NCBI GenBank assembly: GCA_964627045.1
Contig: CAZVIK010000247.1
Location: forward strand, 1-5,452
DNA: 5,452 bases
From: CAZVIK01 sp964627045
GTDB taxonomy: Bacteria > Acidobacteriota > Terriglobia > Bryobacterales > Bryobacteraceae
Reading direction: 5' to 3'
Part shown: positions 1 to 5,452 of the stretch, in pieces
How the letters are laid out: each line of letters opens with the position of its first letter
Numbering within the stretch: position 1 is the stretch's first letter
Translations under genes and position numbers: made by a program
The notes under the pieces: model-generated
The model's database searches: none
Told to the model about the DNA's origin: nothing
The model's input: only the letters and a program-made list of their open reading frames with translations

Positions 1-94
1 CCACAATTTCCCACTCCCCCGGCCCCCCAAAACCCCCGCCCCCCCCGGCCCGTCAGACCCGCACGCCCCCCCCCCCCCATTCGGGCACATCCCC
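1..94. other. C-skewed low-complexity stretch, probable degraded contig or read end
   Basis: By hand count the first 80 bases hold about 53 C but only about 9 G, in repeated C runs, whereas the following sequence has roughly balanced C and G. The leuS frame stays open through it, but the translation is proline-rich and lacks the expected LeuRS sequence upstream of the anticodon-binding domain (the KMSKS loop and the segment after it). Recognisable LeuRS sequence begins at about 95. The skew is strongest at the left edge, which resembles the reverse complement of a read ending in poly-G. I see no gene, RNA or regulatory site in it. Confidence 0.6.
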
Positions 95-703
95 GCGCCG
101 CCGGCCAACGACGTGGACTGGCAGGATGCCGGCGTCGAGGGAATGGTGCGGTTCCTGGGCCGCGTGTTCCGCTACGTCACACGTAACGCATCGGCGGCGG
201 GGGGAAGCGGAGAGGCGGATGCGCGTGTTCTGCGGAAGCTGCACCAGACGATCCGCAAGGTGACCGAGGACTTCGATTCGCGCTGGCACTTCAATACCTC
301 GCTCGCCAGCATCATGGAGCTTGTCAACAACCTGTACGCCGCCGAGGCGCAGATTTCCGCCGCGGCGATGCGTGAGGCCCTGGAGAAACTGGTCCTGATG
401 CTGGGGCCGTTCGCGCCGTACGCGGCCGAGGAAATGTGGGAAGAACTCGGCAAGACCGGCCCCGTGTTCAAGCAGCCCTGGCCCGAATTCGATCCGGAAC
501 TGGCGCGCGAGGAACTCGCGGAGGTGGTGGTCCAGCTTAACGGCAAGCTGCGCGCGCGCATTCACGTGCCGTTCGGAACCTCGAAGGAAGAACTGGAGCG
601 CATGGCGCTGGCCGATGAGAAGGTGAAGCCGCTGCTAGAGGGCAAGCAGGTGGTCAAGGCGATCGTGGTGCCGGACCGTCTGGTGAACTTCGTTGTGAAG
701 TAG
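95..703 (+). CDS. leuS: Leucyl-tRNA synthetase, C-terminal part (5' end missing)
   Basis: LeuRS charges tRNA-Leu with leucine in the cytoplasm; only its last 200 or so residues are here. The recognisable sequence opens with APPANDVDWQDAGVEG, which matches the bacterial LeuRS segment just after the KMSKS region. An all-alpha anticodon-binding domain follows (RFLGRVFRYV, then LHQTIRKVTEDF, FNTSLASIMELVNNLY, and MLGPFAPYAAEEMWEELG). The compact C-terminal domain comes last: VVVQLNGKLRARIHVP, ALADEKVKPLLEGK, and the typical ending VVKAIVVPDRLVNFVVK before a TAG at 701-703. The Rossmann catalytic core, HIGH motif, editing domain and KMSKS loop lie upstream, outside usable sequence. The GTG at 113 falls inside the domain and is not the true start. 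The gene converges with the methyltransferase gene on the other strand. Family assignment is very secure; only the left boundary is uncertain. Confidence 0.95.
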   Translation, partial: APPANDVDWQDAGVEGMVRFLGRVFRYVTRNASAAGGSGEADARVLRKLHQTIRKVTEDFDSRWHFNTSLASIMELVNNLYAAEAQISAAAMREALEKLVLMLGPFAPYAAEEMWEELGKTGPVFKQPWPEFDPELAREELAEVVVQLNGKLRARIHVPFGTSKEELERMALADEKVKPLLEGKQVVKAIVVPDRLVNFVVK

Positions 704-725
704 GGCCGCCGGTCGTGGGGCGGCC
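704..725 (+). terminator. GC hairpin directly after leuS, candidate terminator
   Basis: Immediately after the leuS stop codon, GGCCGCC (704-710) and GGCGGCC (719-725) form a perfect 7-bp stem around an 8-base loop. Its position directly behind the stop in a convergent gap fits transcription termination. No T tract follows on either strand, so it is not a canonical intrinsic terminator. Confidence 0.45.
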
Positions 726-731
726 AATGAC

Positions 732-747
732 GCGGCCCGGGGGCCGC
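732..747 (-). terminator. Second GC hairpin in the convergent gap, candidate terminator for the methyltransferase gene
   Basis: GCGGCC (732-737) and GGCCGC (742-747) form a perfect 6-bp stem around a 4-base loop, 13 bases beyond the end of the methyltransferase gene on the - strand. Together with the hairpin at 704-725 it could stop transcription from both sides. There is no T tract, so it may only protect mRNA 3' ends. Confidence 0.4.
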
Positions 748-760
748 CCACAAACGGCGG

Positions 761-2170
761 TCAGTCTTGCGCGGGCGTCAGCGTAAACTCCTCGGCGTTG
801 CTCCACCCGCTGCGAATGGTGCGCAGGCGGACGCTGTGCGCGCCCGGCGCGAGTGTCGCCGGGAGACGCGAATTGGTCTGCCAGGCGCCGGAGCGGAGGT
901 CGGTCAAAAACAACACCGGTTCCTCGACGCCGTCAATTTCGAGAATCATGTCTTCCCGCGACAGATTCGTCTCCGGCGTGGTGAACCAGGCGATGAGGTA
1001 CTCGTTGCGGTAGCCATGGAACGTGCGCGTCTCGGTGAGGCTGTTCTCCAGGTGGGTCAGCACCGGGGCTTCCGTGGCGGCGTTTTCGGCGGGGACTTCC
1101 CCGTCGCGGCGGCGGGCGGAGCGGGTGGCGGGCGTCCAGGTCATGCGTTTTTCGATGCGGAAGAGCTCGCTATAGGGGCTAGATGCGGTGCGCACGCGGA
1201 CTTCGTGGGAGCCTTCGGCCAGCCAGGCGGGAATCCGGAAGTTGACTTGCCAGCCGTCACGGCCGAGGTCCGCCACGACCAGCGCGGGGACGCCGTAGCC
1301 GTCGATCTCGGCGCGAATCTGACCGAGAGTCAGACCCTTTTCGGGGCTCTTGAAGTAGAGGCAGACGTACTCGTCTTTGCCGTGATGGAAGTAGATGTCG
1401 TTGGTGCGGTTATTGATGGCCGCGTGAATCCAGGGCGCCGGCTGCGTGGGGTTCTCCGGCGGCGGCTCCCAGCGCCGGTAGCAGGTGACGCGGGCGCGGC
1501 TGGCGACAACGCCTTCCAGTTTGACGCGCGCGAACCCGGCTGAGCGGCACATGGCCAGCAGGCACTTAGTGTTCGGGCCGCACCAGTTGTCGATTTGCCC
1601 GCCGAGTTCCGTGGTCTCGTAAAACTCGAGCAGGTTAGGAACCGGGCTGGAGTCGTCGGTGTGCGCCGCGCCGTCGGTCACGTAGGATTCGACGAACGCC
1701 GTATCGGTGGTTATGGAACAGATCTTCTCCATCCCGAGCAGGGGGTGGCGCAGGTGGTAGAAGACGCCAAAAAACAGAACGTAGTCGAACAGGCCCACGG
1801 TCTCCGGCGCGATTTCGTCCATGTCCAGAAGGCGCTGCTCCACCTTGGAGCCGAGCAGGCGGCGGGCCATGTGGAATTCCTCCAGATCCACGCAGTCCAT
1901 GGCCACGACTTCGGCGCCGCGGCGCTCCATCTCGAAGCCACACCAGCCGGTCCAGGCGCCGACGTCGAGCACGCGCTTGCCGCGGAGATCCCGCGGGATG
2001 GGAAACGCCTCGATGCGTTCGCGCAACTCCTCCACGCTGTGGAAGCCCTTCACGATCTGCCCGTCAGGGAGGTCTATGCTGTGGAACCAGCCTTTTTGCG
2101 ACAGGTAGGCCACCTGCTCCTGAATGATCTTCTGAAAACGGGGATCTCCCGCGAGCCGCTCACCGGGCAT
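761..2170 (-). CDS. CmoB-like (DUF1698) SAM-dependent methyltransferase with two C-terminal beta-rich repeats
   Basis: A 469-residue protein with no signal peptide or membrane segment, so presumably cytoplasmic. Residues about 20-235 form a class I methyltransferase domain. The pre-domain GWFHSIDLPDG (27-37) is followed by the SAM-binding motif I VLDVGAWTGWCGF (67-79), an acidic end of strand 2 in VVAMDCVD (88-95), and FDYVLFFGVFYHLRHPL (128-144). The last closely resembles the GVLYH-R-PL segment of CmoB, the tRNA U34 carboxymethyltransferase. True CmoB is about 320 residues and lacks the tail seen here, so this is a relative of unknown substrate. After a Pro-rich linker (236-247), two homologous repeats (about 248-340 and 371-466) look like beta-sandwich modules, separated by a charged linker. 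The gene starts 98 bp after the GH95 stop codon on the same strand. The ATG at 2170 leaves the methyltransferase domain complete, but no clear Shine-Dalgarno sequence precedes it. The fold is secure; the substrate is unknown. Confidence 0.88.
   Translation of the reverse strand: MPGERLAGDPRFQKIIQEQVAYLSQKGWFHSIDLPDGQIVKGFHSVEELRERIEAFPIPRDLRGKRVLDVGAWTGWCGFEMERRGAEVVAMDCVDLEEFHMARRLLGSKVEQRLLDMDEIAPETVGLFDYVLFFGVFYHLRHPLLGMEKICSITTDTAFVESYVTDGAAHTDDSSPVPNLLEFYETTELGGQIDNWCGPNTKCLLAMCRSAGFARVKLEGVVASRARVTCYRRWEPPPENPTQPAPWIHAAINNRTNDIYFHHGKDEYVCLYFKSPEKGLTLGQIRAEIDGYGVPALVVADLGRDGWQVNFRIPAWLAEGSHEVRVRTASSPYSELFRIEKRMTWTPATRSARRRDGEVPAENAATEAPVLTHLENSLTETRTFHGYRNEYLIAWFTTPETNLSREDMILEIDGVEEPVLFLTDLRSGAWQTNSRLPATLAPGAHSVRLRTIRSGWSNAEEFTLTPAQD
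800..1396 (-). repeat. Tandem protein-level duplication in the methyltransferase tail
   Basis: Residues 259-334 (DNA 1169-1396) and 382-457 (DNA 800-1027) of the methyltransferase align without gaps over 76 positions, 32 of them identical by hand count, with a period of 123 residues. Shared anchors include FH, EY, EIDG, DL, WQ-N-R-PA-LA-G, and H-VR-RT. The alternating hydrophobic pattern suggests beta strands, perhaps an immunoglobulin- or carbohydrate-binding-like sandwich; that fold is inference. Confidence 0.75.
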
Positions 2171-2269
2171 AGGGATATTGTGGCAGAGGCGGGACGTTGG
2201 GCGGCGAAAGACCGGCCGCGTGGAAGGCGCTTCCCTCAGGCGCCGGCCTGCCCCGGGCGGGGACCCGCG

Positions 2270-4627
2270 TTACCGCACCTTGAGGTCGCCGTCGAGATGA
2301 TAAGTGGCGCCGGCCTTGGCCCGGATGTTGACGCGCCGGGCTCCGTAGCTCACCTCCAGCGGAATGGAACGGCTCGCCCGCAGCACCGCCCGCCGCAGTT
2401 TGCCGCCGCTCCACTCCAGATCCACCTGGAAGCCGCCGCGCGCGCGCAACCCGGCGACCCGGCCCGTGCCGAGGGCGTCGGGCAGGGCGGGCAGCAACAG
2501 GATCACGGCGCTTTCTCCGGACTGGGCCGCGCTCCAGCCGGTGGGCGTGGCATATGGATCGTGGCTCTGGAGCAGCATTTCGGCGATGCCGGCGGTGGCG
2601 CCGAAGTTGCCGTCAATCTGGAACGGCGGATGCGCGTCAAACAGGTTGGGATAGAGACCGCCCGCCCGCGAGTTCGCGGTGACCGGCGTGATCAGGTTGG
2701 AGAGAATCCGGTAGGAGCGGTTGCCGTCCTGGAAGCGCGCCCAGAGATTCACCTTCCATCCCATTGACCAGCCGGTGGCCGCGTCGCCGCGGAACTCCAG
2801 CGACCGGCGGGCCGCTTGGAACAACTCCGGCGTCCCCCACGCGGTGATTTCGCCGCCCGGATGGACGCCCCACAGGTGGGAGACATGGCGGTGCTGGTTT
2901 TGGGGATCGTCCTTGTCCTCAAGCCACTCCTGAAGCTGGCCATGGCGGCCCACCTGGTTCGGCGCGATCCGAGGCCGCAGGCGGGTGAGCTCCTCTCGCA
3001 GCCCGGCGTCGGTGTCCAGGATTCCGGCGGCGGCGATCACCGCGCCGAACAGGCTCCGGATGATCTGGTGATCCATCGTGGGCCCCATGACCAGCCCGCC
3101 CTGCTCCGGCGAGTTGCTGGGTCCCGAGATTAGCCATCCCCTCACAGGGTCCTCGACCAGGCAGTCCACGAAGAACAGCGCGGCGCCTTTCATGAGAGGA
3201 TAGGCCGTCTCGCGCAGGAACTTCTTGTCGCCGGAAAAGAGGTAGTGCTCCCAGAGGTGCGTGGCAAGCCATGCGCCGCCGGTGGGCCAGATGCCATGGT
3301 CCGACGCATTGATCGGCGCCGTCCCGCGCCAAAGATCGAAGTTGTGGTGAAGCACCCAGCCGCGCGCGCCGTAGTGTTCCCGGGCGGTCTTGGCGCCCGA
3401 CTCGGCCAGGTCTTTCAGGGCATCGAACAATGGCTCGTGGCATTCGGCGAGATTGGCGATCTCAGCGGGCCAGTAGTTCATCTCGACGTTGATGTTGCTT
3501 GTGTACTTACTGTCCCAGGGGGGCCGGTTGGATTCGTTCCACAGGCCTTGGAGATTGGCGGGCTGCCCCCCGGGGCGGCTGGAACCCAGCAGCAGGTAGC
3601 GTCCGTACTGAAACAGCAGCGCCACCAGTTGGGGGTCGTTTCCCGCGGTGAACGAGCGAATGCGCTCGCCGGTCTCGAGCTGGGCGGCGGCGGTGCGTCC
3701 GAGGTCCAGGGTCACGCGCCGGAACAGACGCTGGTGGTCGGCGATGTGGGCCCGCTTCAGCGAGTCGAAGGTGGCGCCGCGCAGCGCCGCAATGGTGGCG
3801 TCGTTCCGGGCCGCGGGCTCCCCGGAGATGTCCCTGTAGTTCTTGAAGCTGGTCGCCGCCGAGAGGATCAGGGTAACGGCATTGGCCGCCTCCACCCGGA
3901 TACCGTTTCCTTCGGCCTCTACCTTGCCTCCTTCCGCCGACGCCTGCAAACGCGCCTCGAAGCAGACCGCGCCGTTGTCCACCCGGCCGGCCATCGAGAC
4001 GCGGCCGGGCGAGGGCGTCGAAATTGAAGCGGCCGTGTGGGCGCTGGCAAGCGAGGCCCGGAGAGCGACGCGGCCCGGCTTGGACGCGGAGATCCGGACC
4101 ACGATCACCTGGGCCGGGAAGCTGGCGAACGCCTCCCGTACGAAGTCCACCCCATTGTGCCGGTAGCGGACCGAAGCCACGGCCGTGTCCAGGTCCAGGT
4201 CCCGCCGGTATCCGGTGACTACTTTCTCTTCGACGTCCGGGAATTCGAGGATCAAGTCGCCAAAAGCCTGGAAGGCCCGCTGGCCGAGGGGCTGGCTCAT
4301 GAACGTCTTCGCCGCCAGGTCCTCCGCCTCCTTTTGCCTGCCCTGGAAAAGCAGTTCCCGGATGGCCGCCAGGGAATTGCGTGCGCCGGAATGCTGATAC
4401 TCGTGGGGCTCCCCGTTCCAAAGGGTGTGCTCGTTGAACTGGATCCGCTCGCGGCGAATCCCGCCGAAGATCATGGCTCCGAGGCGGCCGTTGCCCACCG
4501 GAAGAGCCTCGACCCATCTCGCGGCCGGCTGGCTGTACCAGAGCGACAAGGGGGCGTCGGGGCGTTCCGCCGCTCCGCCGGCAACCTGTGCCGCGATCAA
4601 GAGCGCACTGAAACCGAACCATCTCAT
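2270..4627 (-). CDS. GH95 glycoside hydrolase (alpha-L-fucosidase / alpha-L-galactosidase family), secreted
   Basis: A complete 785-residue enzyme, typical in length for GH95. These inverting enzymes release terminal alpha-L-fucose, or in some members alpha-L-galactose, from plant or host glycans. The N terminus is a Sec-type signal peptide: MR, a hydrophobic stretch at about 3-16, and likely cleavage after GGAA (residue 20). It has no lipobox cysteine. An N-terminal beta-sandwich follows (about 27-280; LWYSQPAARWVEALPVGNGRLGA, FNEHTLWNG), then an (alpha/alpha)6 barrel (about 290-690) and a C-terminal beta domain (about 700-780). Catalytic-site sequences are intact: N378 and N380 in SNINVEMNYWPAE, the probable general acid E508 in SGPSNSPE, HRHVSHLWGVHPG (579-591), and D672 in FQIDGNFGATAGIAEML. 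Residue numbers were matched by motif to Bifidobacterium AfcA (N421, N423, E566, D766). T376 stands where AfcA has His, which may shift preference to L-galactose. A good ribosome binding site precedes the ATG. The gene lies 141 bp downstream of uvrB on the same strand. Confidence 0.95.
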   Translation of the reverse strand: MRWFGFSALLIAAQVAGGAAERPDAPLSLWYSQPAARWVEALPVGNGRLGAMIFGGIRRERIQFNEHTLWNGEPHEYQHSGARNSLAAIRELLFQGRQKEAEDLAAKTFMSQPLGQRAFQAFGDLILEFPDVEEKVVTGYRRDLDLDTAVASVRYRHNGVDFVREAFASFPAQVIVVRISASKPGRVALRASLASAHTAASISTPSPGRVSMAGRVDNGAVCFEARLQASAEGGKVEAEGNGIRVEAANAVTLILSAATSFKNYRDISGEPAARNDATIAALRGATFDSLKRAHIADHQRLFRRVTLDLGRTAAAQLETGERIRSFTAGNDPQLVALLFQYGRYLLLGSSRPGGQPANLQGLWNESNRPPWDSKYTSNINVEMNYWPAEIANLAECHEPLFDALKDLAESGAKTAREHYGARGWVLHHNFDLWRGTAPINASDHGIWPTGGAWLATHLWEHYLFSGDKKFLRETAYPLMKGAALFFVDCLVEDPVRGWLISGPSNSPEQGGLVMGPTMDHQIIRSLFGAVIAAAGILDTDAGLREELTRLRPRIAPNQVGRHGQLQEWLEDKDDPQNQHRHVSHLWGVHPGGEITAWGTPELFQAARRSLEFRGDAATGWSMGWKVNLWARFQDGNRSYRILSNLITPVTANSRAGGLYPNLFDAHPPFQIDGNFGATAGIAEMLLQSHDPYATPTGWSAAQSGESAVILLLPALPDALGTGRVAGLRARGGFQVDLEWSGGKLRRAVLRASRSIPLEVSYGARRVNIRAKAGATYHLDGDLKVR

Positions 4628-4636
4628 TTACCCGTG

Positions 4637-4641
4637 CCTCC
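4637..4641 (-). promoter_or_regulatory. Ribosome binding site of the GH95 gene
   Basis: On the - strand GGAGG lies nine bases before the ATG at 4627. This supports that start, which also gives a complete signal peptide. Confidence 0.7.
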
Positions 4642-4768
4642 GGCTATCGAATATTGGAGCACACCTGGCCACCGCGGGCTGGGCGTAGGGCGGCAGGCTG
4701 GCGGCGCTGGGCACCCTGATGCGGGCGAAGGCCCGACGCACTCCGAGCGAGTAAAGTCCCCGCGACCG

Positions 4769-5169
4769 TTATCCCTGAGTGGACGGCAGCGGGGCACCCG
4801 CCGCGGTCATGACTTCCAGCGCCCTCAGCGCCTTCAGGCGGTCTCGGAGCGCGGCGGCTTTCTCGAACTCGAACTGGCGGGCGGCCTCGCGCATGCGCTC
4901 CTCCAGTTCGGAAAGCGCTTTATCCGTGAAGCCCGGCCCGTTGTCCAGTACGACGACGCGCCACGTATCCCCCGCGTCCTCGCCGATGATCATCAGTTTC
5001 CAGGGCGGCGGACAGTTGATGCCGTATTTCAGCGCGTTTTCGACGAACGGCTGGATGATGAGCCGGGGCACCGTTTCACCCATCAGCTGCTCCGGCACGT
5101 TGATCTCATAGTCAAAACTGTCGTCATAGCGGATTTTCATGCAGTAGAGGTACTGGCCGACGTAGTTCA
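4769..5169 (-). CDS. Chimeric reading frame: YesM/LytS-type histidine kinase fragment joined to the UvrB C-terminal UVR motif
   Basis: The frame is open from the N gap to a TAA at 4769-4771, and its two halves belong to different families. The first part (about 5169-4912) is the core of a YesM/LytS-type sensor kinase: NYVGQYLYCMKIRYDDSFDYE, then the ATPase N box IIQPFVENALKYGI, then the G1 box VVVLDNGPGF. The second part (about 4911-4772) is a UvrB C-terminal UVR coiled-coil motif, EERMREAARQFEFEKAAALRD, with a short tail ending PLPSTQG. The kinase piece lacks its phospho-acceptor histidine, sensor and G2 box, so it cannot work as a kinase. The UVR motif is how UvrB contacts UvrC and should directly follow the helicase part lying beyond the gap. 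The ATG at 5140 is internal to the kinase homology, not a real start. Likely reading: the UVR end belongs to uvrB and the kinase piece is misassembled; a true insertion is less likely. Confidence 0.75.
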
Positions 5170-5179
5170 NNNNNNNNNN
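5170..5179. other. Assembly gap of ten Ns
   Basis: Ten consecutive N characters mark an unresolved join. UvrB sequence lies on one side and histidine kinase sequence on the other. Ten is a round placeholder number, so the true gap length is probably unknown. Confidence 0.95.
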
Positions 5180-5452
5180 AGGGGCACGGTTACGTAATCG
5201 ACTTCCGCCACGGCCACCAGGCTCATGTCGATGGGTTTTACGATCGATTGCGGGATGATGTGGTTCTGCTCGTTGTAGTCGGATTGGATGCGGCGGCGGC
5301 GGTTGGTTTCGTCGATGGCGTAGCGCATGCCATCGGTCATTTTGGTGGCATAGAGGATCGCTTTGCCGTTCAAGTGGCGCGCGGCGCGACCGATGGTCTG
5401 GATGAGCGAGCCGCCCGAGCGAAGGAAACCCTCCTTATCGGCGTCCAGGATC
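5180..5452 (-). CDS. uvrB: Excinuclease ABC subunit B, C-terminal helicase part (partial at both ends)
   Basis: UvrB is the DNA damage-verifying helicase-like subunit of UvrABC nucleotide excision repair in the cytoplasm. The frame enters from the right edge with ILDADKEGFLRSGGSLIQTI, then GRAARHLNGKAILYA, covering helicase motif VI (QTIGRAAR). KMTDGMRYAIDETNRRR and a degenerate YNEQNHIIPQSIVKPID follow; these are the conserved segments after the helicase core in UvrB (compare YNEEHGITPQ). It ends at the N gap after DYVTVP and a partial Leu codon. The N-terminal two thirds (Walker A, beta-hairpin) lie outside the window. The expected C-terminal UVR motif is found beyond the gap at about 4772-4911, so the two pieces probably belong to one gene. 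The ATG at 5373 is internal and not a start. Family assignment is very secure. Confidence 0.95.

Noticed and set aside
1..112. Proline-rich N-terminal extension of the leuS frame
   Set aside because: The C-skewed bases do not resemble LeuRS or any repeat protein and sit at the sequence edge; treated as an artefact.
2221..2262. Short inverted repeats (GGCGC/GCGCC and CCCC/GGGG) downstream of GH95
   Set aside because: Stems of 4-5 bp in GC-rich sequence without a T tract are too weak to call.
1595..2767. Long + strand open frame (390 codons) opposite the methyltransferase and GH95 genes
   Set aside because: It lies antisense to two genes with strong family motifs, spans their intergenic gap, and its translation is low-complexity Arg/Ala/Gly/His-rich without motifs. 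It is a normal by-product of high GC content.
3507..4622. 371-codon - strand frame overlapping GH95 in another frame
   Set aside because: The GH95 frame carries all catalytic motifs, a signal peptide and a ribosome binding site. The alternative is Arg/Gly/Pro-rich shadow sequence.
4722..4735. Small hairpin CGGGC-GAAG-GCCCG between uvrB and GH95
   Set aside because: The stem is only 5 bp with no T tract, and such inverted repeats are expected often by chance at this GC content. Not called a terminator.
4628..4768. Possible sigma70-like promoter upstream of GH95 (an AT-rich CAATATTCG on the - strand near 4650)
   Set aside because: There is no convincing -35 partner at the right spacing, and the element is very close to the ribosome binding site. 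It may simply be the only AT-rich patch in the gap.
4037..5197. Long + strand open frame (386 codons) running through the N gap
   Set aside because: It is antisense to GH95 and the uvrB region, crosses ten undefined bases, and shows no recognisable domain.

Overview
The window is GC-rich (about two thirds G+C outside its right end) and reads as a piece of a soil- or sediment-type bacterial chromosome, perhaps from a metagenome assembly. A secreted GH95 glycosidase, a CmoB-like methyltransferase with added beta-rich repeats, and the general protein style fit Acidobacteriota (Solibacter/Bryobacter-like). That placement is inference from style, not from a marker gene.

Layout. Bases 1 to about 94 are strongly C-skewed and match nothing; they look like a degraded contig or read end. 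Next, on the + strand, is the 3' end of leuS (leucyl-tRNA synthetase: anticodon-binding and C-terminal domains), ending at 703. A 57-bp convergent gap with two strong GC hairpins separates it from a run of genes on the - strand. In transcription order these are uvrB (3' part only, damaged by an N gap), a complete 785-residue GH95 glycoside hydrolase with a signal peptide, and a complete 469-residue SAM-dependent methyltransferase of the CmoB/DUF1698 type carrying two tandem C-terminal repeats.

How the parts relate. leuS and uvrB are housekeeping genes (translation, nucleotide excision repair). The GH95 enzyme should act outside the cytoplasm on terminal alpha-L-fucose or alpha-L-galactose residues. 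The methyltransferase lies 98 bp downstream on the same strand, so co-transcription is possible, but no functional link can be shown.

Most unusual points. (1) At the right end, the uvrB reading frame runs into ten Ns. Beyond them lies a fragment of a YesM/LytS-type histidine kinase fused in frame to the C-terminal UVR motif of UvrB. This is more likely an assembly chimera than a real UvrB variant. (2) The methyltransferase carries an internal duplication of about 76 aligned residues, 32 identical. (3) The GH95 enzyme has Thr where characterised alpha-L-fucosidases have His, which may indicate alpha-L-galactosidase activity. I found no new defence system, CRISPR array, tRNA, insertion sequence or other undescribed system here.
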